From Populus alba (taxonomy: Eukaryota > Streptophyta > Magnoliopsida > Malpighiales > Salicaceae), in NCBI RefSeq assembly GCF_005239225.2, contig NC_133295.1, positions 1,426,001 to 1,490,000 on the forward strand: a DNA stretch of 64,000 nucleotides. Reading direction: 5' to 3'. Of the stretch, positions 33,791 to 42,876 are shown one piece after another. Below the pieces are notes generated by a model. It had not been told where the DNA came from and ran no database searches. It worked only from the letters and a program-made list of their open reading frames with translations. The position numbers and the translations under genes were made by a program. How positions within the stretch are numbered: the stretch's first letter is position 1; each line of letters starts with the position of its first letter.

Positions 33791-34841
33791 ATTATTTTTT
33801 AAAGTGTTTTTTTTTATTTGAAAATATATTAAAATAATATTTTTATGTTATTTATTTATTTTTTAAGATTTATTTTTGACAAAAAATCAACATTCTTGTA
33901 TTGCTAACATATTTTTACATTGTTTTAATACATTGATGTCAATAACACAGTTAACGCTAGTCTAGCTACAAAGAAAGTTCTAATTAGCACGTAGACTTGC
34001 TGCGCATCACTCACATAGACTTTATCTCAACAAAAATGTTCATTTTGGAAATTAATTAATATTGCCGTGTTTCCAACACTCAGTGATTCGCAATTGAATA
34101 ATTCAATCTCTATATCTAAGGTCCGAAGACTTTTCTGGACCATTGCCTCTTGCTTTCTGACCTTGATATAAAATTGACACTTCACGAGAGTCCCAATTTT
34201 ACTGCAAGATCGGTTAGTACACTACAACAGCTATGCACTGCACTCCTTCAGATTTTTCTTCGTATTAACACAAAAAACAAAACGAAGGTGGATTTATCCA
34301 GCAAAAATCTGTACCAAGGGTTGCTTTGTTGTCTTTTGTTGGCACACAAAAAGTATGATCCATATGACGAGCTGCAAAGGAAGAGCACATATATATTCAT
34401 TGCTATTTTCTAAGCTATGAATACTTCTTCTTCTTCTGGGAAACACATAAATTGCTTAACCCTTCAAGAACACAGTCACCTGTTCTTGTTAATAATAGCA
34501 ATAATAATCTATAGTGCATGCGAAGGGGTAGATCGATGTCCCCGAGAACAGGTGACTGTTTTAATTAGAGCATGAACTGTATCTGTTAGCCCAAAGACAT
34601 GCTGCCAAAATGTCAATTTTGGAAATTAGTACTGTCGTGTTTCCAACGCTCACTCTTGTGTGGAAATATTTGCAAGTGAACCTTCAGTTCCATATTTATT
34701 CAGCACCACATGAAGAGTGGACACTATCTATACATCCAAGTTCCGAAGACTTGGAGATCAAGGACAGACCAAATGAAGATTGGTTCTCCCTTCAAACTCC
34801 ATTAATTTTCCATTGTTTGTCAGTTTTCTAGATTCTGTTCA
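33791..34841. other. Scrambled RLP-flank modules, no intact gene
   Basis: MITE-like sequence at 33791-33960 is followed by duplicated modules. TCTGGACCATTGCCT plus ATATAAAATTGACACTTCAC and GATCGGTTAGTACACTACAA (34144-34240) recur at 37838-37930. CACAGTCACCTGTTCTTG (34470) recurs at 38218 and 40253. GAAGATTGGTTCTCCCTT (34770) recurs about nine times in the window. Confidence 0.6.
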
Positions 34842-35030
34842 ATAAAGCTATTGCCAGAACGTGTAGACTGGAGACTGGATTGAAGTGGACATAAGAAGGT
34901 GAGGATGACTCTTTAACTCTGCATGCCCACTTGCTTAAGCTGTGAGTAAACTACGATCGTAAATTATTAACAAGTTTTCTTCCTATATATTGAGGACGTT
35001 GTGGATTGAATTTCATGGAAATTATATAAA
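34842..35030 (+). repeat. RLP-flank module R1, copy 3
   Basis: Truncated at its 3' end relative to copies 1 and 2. It is followed within 30 bp by another copy, giving a local tandem pair. Confidence 0.7.
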
Positions 35031-35049
35031 GCTAAAATGTATATAAAGA

Positions 35050-35225
35050 ACATGTTGACTGTAGACTGGATTGAAGTGGACATAAGAAGGTGAGGATGAC
35101 TCTTTAACTCTGCATGCCCACTTGCTTAAGCTGTGAGTAAACTACGATCGTAAATTATTAACAAGTTTTCTTCCGATTTTGTGGCTTAAATTTCTTGGAA
35201 ATTATATTTTAGTGAGCATAGCAAC
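35050..35225 (+). repeat. RLP-flank module R1, copy 4
   Basis: Second member of a tandem pair with copy 3. It contains GACATAAGAAGGTGAGGATG and CTACGATCGTAAATTATTAA and ends in TTTTAGTGAGCATAGCAA. Confidence 0.7.
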
Positions 35226-35334
35226 CTTTGAGGACGACTAAATATTATTCATAAACATTCCTTGGTTCATCGCTGTGCTCTGTTTTCCTGTACTGGTTCA
35301 GTATAATGTTATTCATAAACATTCACTAAATATT

Positions 35335-35935
35335 GCATATTTAGGAAACTTCAGCGAAAGACTCTTAGTATTGCATTTAAGAATGAGTGGACATTATCTA
35401 TGCATCCAAGTTCCGAAGACTTGGGGGTCAAGGACAGAACAAATGAAGATTGGTTCTCCCTTGTTGATGCTGAAAGAGAAAGACCTTTGAGGACGACCAA
35501 TCCCACAGCATCTTGAGGGCAAGAACCTTCAAACTCCATTCCTTGGTTCATCGTTGTGCTCTGTTTTCCTTCAAGTCTTATTCAATTTTATATCAAGGTC
35601 AGAAAGCAATAGGTAATGGTCCAGAAAAGTCTTATTCAATTGCGAATATTTCCTCGCAAGGATTGGTGATTAAACAGGAGCACTGAGTGTTGGAAACACG
35701 GCAATATTAATTAATTTCCAAAATTAACATTTTTGTGCTCTGTTTTCCTGTCCGCTGCTCTGTTCACTAAATATTTAGGAAACTTGTAAAATAATAGTTT
35801 GAGCGGTTCTACACAATATACATGTAGGAAACTTGTAAAATAAGCATATTTAGGAAACTTCAGCGAAAGACTCTTAGTTTTGCATTTAAGAATGAACAAT
35901 CGCATGCAAAACAATTCTAGGCAAAATTCACCATA
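35335..35935 (+). pseudogene. Micro-fragments of RLP leucine-rich repeats
   Basis: Two short stretches (about 35340-35390 and 35845-35910) each contain GGAAACTTCAGCGAAAGACT followed by CTTAGTNTTGCATTTAAGAA. This is a diverged match to the intact RLP at 44720-44780, which encodes GNFSSMLSVLHLSMNN (here GNFSERLLVLHLRM). Between them, near 35795-35815, AATAGTTTGAGCGGTTCTAC matches the NSLSGS repeat codons just upstream. These pieces are tens of bases long, interleaved with promoter-module sequence, and cannot encode a protein. Confidence 0.6.
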
Positions 35936-38584
35936 TACATGCATGAGGACTGATTTCAGCTGAAAATAATTATCCGTTTTCTTCCAACAACTTTCTATCC
36001 CCCCACAAGATTTTTAATAGTAAAAGGATTAATTAATTTTAAGAAAATTAACAACCCCTGAAAAGATATTTAATCCATTTAGAAAATAAATATTGTCATG
36101 TTCTATTCTTATTCTCATTAATAAAATATCTATTTGACATTCTCATTAATAAATCAATATTTTAGCCATTTTTATTTTTTATTTATTTATTTGACTAACC
36201 TACCTAGTTTCTTATAATAGCCTTTAAAGCTGATGTGCAACTAGAAATGTAGACTAAATTGTAAATTATTAAGAAGTTTTTCTTCCGATTTTGTGGATTG
36301 AATTTCTTGGAAATTATATTTTAGTGAGCATAGCAATCTTCGCATAAATCTTTTTTGTTTTATTTTATAAATATTTTATAATTAACAATTTTATTTTTTT
36401 TAATTAACATGAATGTCCAGCACCTCAATTTATGAACACTTGTATTAGTGAATTAAGGGACTTTGATTATCATTTTAATTTCATAGTTTAAATTATTTTT
36501 TATATTAGTGCGAAGTCATTGGTGCCAAGAAACAACAATTCAGTTTGAAGTCAACAGGGAATCAAGTGCCAAAAAATATATTTTAATTAAAAATACATTA
36601 AAATAATATGTTTTCAAAAAAACAAAAAATGGCATCGACATATTAAAAACATTGAAAATCATATAAAAAAAATCAATTTGATGCTTTACAGCTACCACTA
36701 GACGAGCTAAAAAGAAAGTTCTAATTAGCATTATAGGCCCATGTTGGGCTACAAAGTTTTATTTGTTTATTTTTATGACTTTTGATATAAAATGGTATAA
36801 TATTGTGCAAGTGATATTTGTCCCCAATTATATAAAAGTCTTCCTAGATATTTGGCACAATCTCATGTTTAATAAATTTCAAATCATTGATAAATTTGAT
36901 TTGAAAAATCAACTTTTGATGTCAACATCATGATCATCTTGTTCAATAGATGGGATTAATTCATCAATTTCAAGTAACATCTTCCATTATTCCTAGGAGT
37001 ATAAAAATATTCTAAAGGCTTATATTTTTTCATCACCATTAATATTTTATAATAGATATTTATCACTTATTAATATCATGCAAGAGATATTTATTTAATG
37101 TTATGTAAGAATTATTTATCCTTTATTATTGATATAAGAAAGAAATGACTCTTTAGGTCATTTACTCCAGCAAAATGATAAGGTTTAGAAAGCTATAAAT
37201 ACTCATTAAATCATCCAAGTAAAAGGATTACAATCTTTATTTTTTATTGCATACATATTTTTTTAATTATTTGTTTATATAATGTAAAAGTTATTTTTTT
37301 TATTTAAAATAGAATAAGGAAATAAGAAAAATCAAAGTATATAAATTGAAAGATTGATAAGCAAGAAAAGTATTGTTTTTTTTTTTTAAAGTACTACTGA
37401 AATAAGCATGATTAAAATCAGTCAAATAACTATTTAATTACTTTTAATACTAAAAGGATTGGTTAATTTAATAAAAATTAGCAAACCCTAAAACACTATT
37501 TAATCCATTTAGGAAATCAATATTATCATGTTTTTGAAAATGCTTTTTTGTTTAAAAATGTATATCAAAATAATATTTTTGTGTTTTTTTTAAATTTATT
37601 TTTAAAAAAATTTCAATATTCTCATGTTCCTAATATGTTTTTGAAAATCAAATAACATTTTGATGTGTTGAAGTAAATAACACTTAGTTAACACCGGACT
37701 AGCTACAAAGAAAGATCTCAACAAAAATGTTAAAAGGAAATATTCGCAATTGAATAATTCAACCCTCAGTTCCGCATTCAGCACCACATGAAGATCAGAC
37801 AATATCTAAATATCCAAGTTTCGAAGACTTTTCTGGACCTTTGCCTATTGCTTTCTGACCTTGATATAAAATTGACACTTCACGAGAGTCCCAAATTTAC
37901 TGCAAGATCGGTTAGTACACTACAACAGCTAAGCACTGCACTCCTTCAGATTTTTCTTCGTACTAACACAAAAAACAAAACGAAGGTAGATGTTGTATGT
38001 AACTGCAGATTTATCCAGCAAAAATCTGTACCAAGGCTTGCATTGTTGTCTTTTGTTGGCATGGAACTTTTGTTGGCACACAAAAAGTATGATCCATAAG
38101 ACGAGCTGGAAGAGCACAAACTGTATCTATTAGCACATATTCATTGCTATTTTCTAAGCTATGAAATGCTTCTTCTTCTTCTAGGAAACACATAAATTGC
38201 TCAACCCTTCAAGTACACAGTCACCTGTTCTTGTTAATAATAGCAATAATAATCTATCAGTCCAATCAGTATTAAGTTTATAAGCAAGCTAGGAATAATA
38301 GCGGGGTAGATCGATGTCCCCGAGAATAGCTGCCATAAGACGAGCTGCAAATGAAGTTCTAATTAGAGCATGAATTGTATCTGTTAGCGCAAAAACTTGC
38401 TGCCAAAATGTCAATTTTTGAAAATTAGTACTGCCGTGTTTCCAATGCTCATTCTTTTGTGGAAATATTTGCAAGTGAACCTTCAGTTCCGAAGACTTGG
38501 AGGTCAAGGACAAACCAAATGAAGATTGGTTCTCCCTTCAAACTCCATTAATTCTCCATTGTTTGTCAGTTTTCTAGCAACTGT
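35936..38584. other. AT-rich intergenic with duplicated modules, no gene
   Basis: It contains a partial R1 module (36240-36345), MITE-like stretches (36560-36680 and 37535-37690), a second copy (37838-38240) of the segment at 34144-34500, and TGAAGATTGGTTCTCCCTTC at about 38519. No intact gene or RNA is recognised. Confidence 0.55.
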
Positions 38585-38858
38585 TCAATAAAGCTGTTGC
38601 CAGAATCGTGTTGACTGGAGACTGGATTGAAGTGGACATAAGAAGGTGAGGATGACTCTTTATCTCTGCATGCCCACTTGCTTCAGCTGTGAGTAAACTA
38701 CGATCGTAAACTATTAACAAGTTTTCTTCCTATATATTGAGGCTTGAATTTCTTGGAAATTATATTTTAGTGGGCAAAGCAATCTTCGCATAAATTTCAT
38801 TGATAAATACAATTTGGGAAAACGTCTCTGAACATTCAAATTAAGCAGTCACGATTTT
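38585..38858 (+). repeat. RLP-flank module R1, copy 5
   Basis: Near-complete copy from CAATAAAGCTGTTGCCAGAA to AAATTAAGCAGTCACGATT. Sequence to about 39140 continues to match the block B flank at 20330-20520 and 41240-41430. Confidence 0.75.
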
Positions 38859-40454
38859 TTATTGTTTTTATCATGCTATAAATATTTCATGTAAAATTCG
38901 GCATTCATAATTATCTACCTTATTTATTAGCACTAATTGTGTTAGTGAATTAAGGGACCTCTCCTCGTGTGGAACTATTCGTTGAACGAAATTATTGGTT
39001 GCTTAATCTTGTTGTACAACTGTGGAATGGAATGGATTGGACATAAGAAGGTGAAGATGACTTTGTTTATTAATATTTTATTTCAATTATGCATACATAA
39101 TCCCATAGTTTAAATTATTTATTATTTAGAATAGAAAAAGGAAAAATCAAAGCATATATCAATTGAAAGAATGAAAAGAATTTCTAAAAATCAAAGTAAA
39201 TAACGTAACGATAATGCCGGGCGAGCTACAAAGAAAGTTCTAATTAATTAGCACACAGACTTGCTGCACTTCACTCAAATAGACTTGATCTCAACAAAAA
39301 TGTTAAAGGAAATATTCGCAATTGAATAATTCAACCCTCAGTTCCATATTCAGCACCACATGAATACTCTTCTGGACCATTGCCTATTGCTTTCTCTTGT
39401 TTAGTCATCAACAAATTAAGGTAGCTCTCCTTGCGAGGAAATATTCGCAATTGAATAATTCAACCCTCAGTTCCACATTCAGCACCACGTGAAGAGTCGA
39501 CACTATCTATACATCCAAGTTCCGATCGAAGACTTGGAGGTCAATGACAGACCAAATGAAGAGTGGTTCTCCCTTGTTGATGCTGAAAGAGAAAGACCTT
39601 TTAGGACGACCAATCCCACTGCATCTAATTGAGGGCAAGAACCTTCAAACTCCATTAATTCTCCATTGTTTGTCTGTACTTTTCTAGTAACGGTTCAACA
39701 AAGCTATTGCCAGAACGTGTCGTCTTACCTTCGGTGAAAACAGATCTAGGAAGTGTAATTAATGTGAATGAGATTGCAATAGTATAAGAAGGCATATTGT
39801 GATAAAATTATAAGAAGGTGCTGATTGGAAAATGAAATTAAAACATGGCCATGAATTCACGTGAATGAGATTATAATAGTATAAGAAGGCATATTGTGAT
39901 AACACAAAAAAACAAAACGAAGGTGGATGTTGCATGTGACCGCAGATTTATCCAGCAAAAATCTGTACCAAGGGTTGCATTGTTGTCTTTTGTTGGCATG
40001 GAGTCTTATAGAAGACGAGGACGAGTGGTAGAAGTCCCCAGCAACGTACACTTCCCATAAGACGAGCTGCAGAGGAAGAGCACAAACTGTATCTATTAGA
40101 ACATGTTCATTGCTATTTTCTGAGAAACATATAAATTGTTTAACCCTTCAAGTAAACAGTCCTATTAGCACATATTCATTGCTATTTTCTAAGCTATGAA
40201 ATGCTTCTTCTTCTTCTGCGAAACACATAAATTGCTTAACCCTTCAAGTACACAGTCACCTGTTCTTGTTAATAATAGCAATAATAATCTATCAGTACAT
40301 GCGAAGGGAGCATGAACGCTGCAAATGTCAATTTTGGAAATTAGTACTGCCGTGTTTCCAACGCTCACTCTTGTATGGAATTATTTGCAAGTGAACCTTC
40401 AGTTCCATGAAGAGTGGGATCACAAAATGCAGATTCGTTGTTTTTGCTGCCCAG
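38859..40454. other. Duplicated RLP-flank sequence, no gene
   Basis: It continues the block B-like flank, then repeats the TTCGCAATTGAATAATTCAA motif three times (37744, 39316, 39446). It includes a 98-bp-spaced direct repeat (GTGAATGAGATT..AATAGTA at 39763 and 39861) and a third partial copy of the 34260-34500 segment at 39900-40290. No gene is seen. Confidence 0.55.
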
Positions 40455-40783
40455 ATTACTTTCATGGAAAGGGAGTGATAGGGATAGAGGGGGAGTGATA
40501 GGTACATCCTGCACTCGTTTCTACACGATAAAAGAGTGGATGAAAGGGAGTTATCATTTTTCAGTCAATACGAAATCCTCAGCATCAGAAGGCAACCGCA
40601 TCAAATAAGAAAGGCCATGTCTGCAGTGAGGAGCTTGTTACTAGCACTGTTAAATTGTTCTTTATACCCTATGAAACTTACTCCTACGCGTACCAGAAAG
40701 AGTACGAAAGCTGCTTAAAATGGTTGAGGACTTGAGGTCCCCCTCCCCCTCTATCCCTATCACTCCCTTTCCATGAAAGTAAT
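40455..40783. mobile_element. Fold-back element with perfect 41-bp inverted ends
   Basis: The left arm 40455-40495 (ATTACTTTCATGGAAAGGGA...) and the right arm 40743-40783 are perfect reverse complements by eye, enclosing 247 bp. It sits inside RLP-flank module sequence: the flank resumes with TGATGCTGAAATTAAGAGAA right after the right arm. No target duplication is evident. The centre encodes at most a 60-residue frame of no known type. It could be a MITE or fold-back transposon, or an inverted duplication. Confidence 0.55.
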
Positions 40784-40907
40784 TCCTTGCTGATGCTGAA
40801 ATTAAGAGAAAGACCTTTTAGGAGGACCAATCCCACAGCATCTTGAGGGCAAGAACCTTCAAACTCCATTAATTCTCCATTGTTTGTCAGTTTTCTAGTA
40901 ACAGTTC

Positions 40908-41180
40908 AATAAAGCTATTGCCAGAACGTGTTGACTGGAGACTGGATTGAAGTGGGCATAAGAAGGTGAGGATGACTCTTTAACTCTGCATGCCCACTTG
41001 CTTCAGCTGTGAGTAAACTACGTTCGTAAATTATTAACAAGTTTTCTTCCTATTTTGTGGCTTGAATTTCTTGGAAATTATATTTTAGTGAAAATTATAG
41101 CAATCTTCGCATAAATCTTATTGCTAAATACAATTTGGAAAAACATCTCTGAACATTCAAATTAAGCTGTCACGATTTTT
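40908..41180 (+). repeat. RLP-flank module R1, copy 6
   Basis: Near-complete copy at the left end of block B copy 2. It is the counterpart of 19993-20258. Confidence 0.75.
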
Positions 41181-42797
41181 AATTTTTTTTTATCTTACTT
41201 TAAAAATTTCACAATTAACTACCTTATTTATTAGCACTTGTGTTAGTGAATTAAAGGACTTCTCCTCGTGTGAAAATATTAGCTGAATGAATTTATTGGT
41301 TACTTAATCTTGTTGTACAGCTGCGGATTGGACATAAGAAGGTGAAGATAACTTTGTTTATCATTTATTTTTTCAATTATGCATACATAATCCCATAGTT
41401 TAAATTATTTATTATTTAGAATAGAAAAAGGAAAAATCAAAGTATATTAATTCAAGGAATGATAAGCAAGAAAAGTGTTTTAAAAAAAACAAAATATTAC
41501 TAATCAAGATTTGTCAAATAACTATTTAGTTATTTTAAAACTAAAAGGATTAATTAATTTAAGAAATATTAGCAACCTCTAAAACACTATTTAATCTATT
41601 TAGAAAATTAATATTAGTTTTTTAATATTTTTTATGATTTTAATAAATTAATATTAAAAATTAAAAATAAATTTTAAAAATCATTACATTAATATATTTT
41701 TAATTAAAAAACATCGCTTTACGTTACCAGGCGCGCACTCATAAGGTGCCAATAAACAATTTAGTTTGCGCAATTTGAAGTCAATTTGATAGAACCTTGC
41801 ATATTTCCATGGGTTTTACTCTTACGAGAGAGAATATTTGAGATTTGAGATTTGCTATAGTGCGGATGTTAGTATGGTGAGTTGGTGCACCTGAAGCTTG
41901 TAACCCTCTTGATTACTTCTGGATTGATCATCCAACTACGGTTGGCTCGATCTAAAAGTAGATTTTCCATTAGTAGTTCTGCTTTCAACACAAAAAATAA
42001 AAAATAATAGAATAACATGCATATTAAATATATATTTAAATTTGCAATTGATATAAAATCAAAAAAACCTACCATGCATACTAATATTAAAATTAACTAT
42101 ACTTAAATTAAAACAAGTATATAAATTGAAAGAATGATAAGCAAGAAAATTATTTTTAAAAACAACATATTACTAAATTAAGCATAGTTAGGAAATCAAT
42201 ATTAATTTTTTTTAAGTTTATTTTTTTTTATTTTATCCATTAATATTTTATTATTTTTTTGTATTTGTTTTTTGTGAATTTTTTTTTGAAAGTGACAAAG
42301 ATTAACTCACACCTTTTTATTTCGATCTTCATTGAATCTTACTTTTAAAAATATTTTTTTTAAAATTAAATTAAATTAATTACATGAGAGGAAGCAAATT
42401 TTATTCAAACAAGCTATTGCCAGAACGTGGACATAATAGGTGAGGATGACTCTTTAACTCTGCAAGCCCACTTGTGGCTTATTAAGAAGTTTTCTTCCGA
42501 TTTTGTGGCTTTGAATTTCTTGGAAATTACATTTTAGTGGGCAAAGCAATCTTCTCATAAATTTCATTGCTAAATACAATTTGGAAAAACATCTCTGAAG
42601 AAAGTCATTGCTTTGCGTAATTATTACTTTGCCAAGAAACAACAATTCAGTTTGCGCAATTTGAAGTCAACAAGGAATCTTGTTTAATATACTTTGCCGC
42701 GTTTCCAACACTCACTCACTCTTGTACTTGAGATTTGATTTCGTCTTTACATGTTTTACACATCCTATGTCAGTATACAATCTAAGATTAGTTTGTC
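40950..42797. repeat. Duplicated block B, upstream part, copy 2
   Basis: Same-orientation match to 20040-22125 upstream of the broken RLP gene. It lacks about 200 bp present there near 21090-21280. It ends in the shared promoter with ACACATCCTATGTCAGTATA and the TATA box. No gene lies within it. Confidence 0.8.
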
Positions 42798-42805
42798 TAT
42801 AAATA
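42798..42805 (+). promoter_or_regulatory. TATA box of the intact RLP gene
   Basis: TATAAATA in TTGTCTATAAATACTACT, 79 bp before the ATG at 42877. With RNA starts usually 25-35 bp downstream, the mRNA would begin near 42830. That is after the out-of-frame ATG at 42815 and supports 42877 as the first start codon. Confidence 0.65.
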
Positions 42806-42876
42806 CTACTAATAATGTCTTTCTTCATTCCTCATCTCTCCCAAATATACTTTGAATCCTGTAAGGCCAGCCAAAC

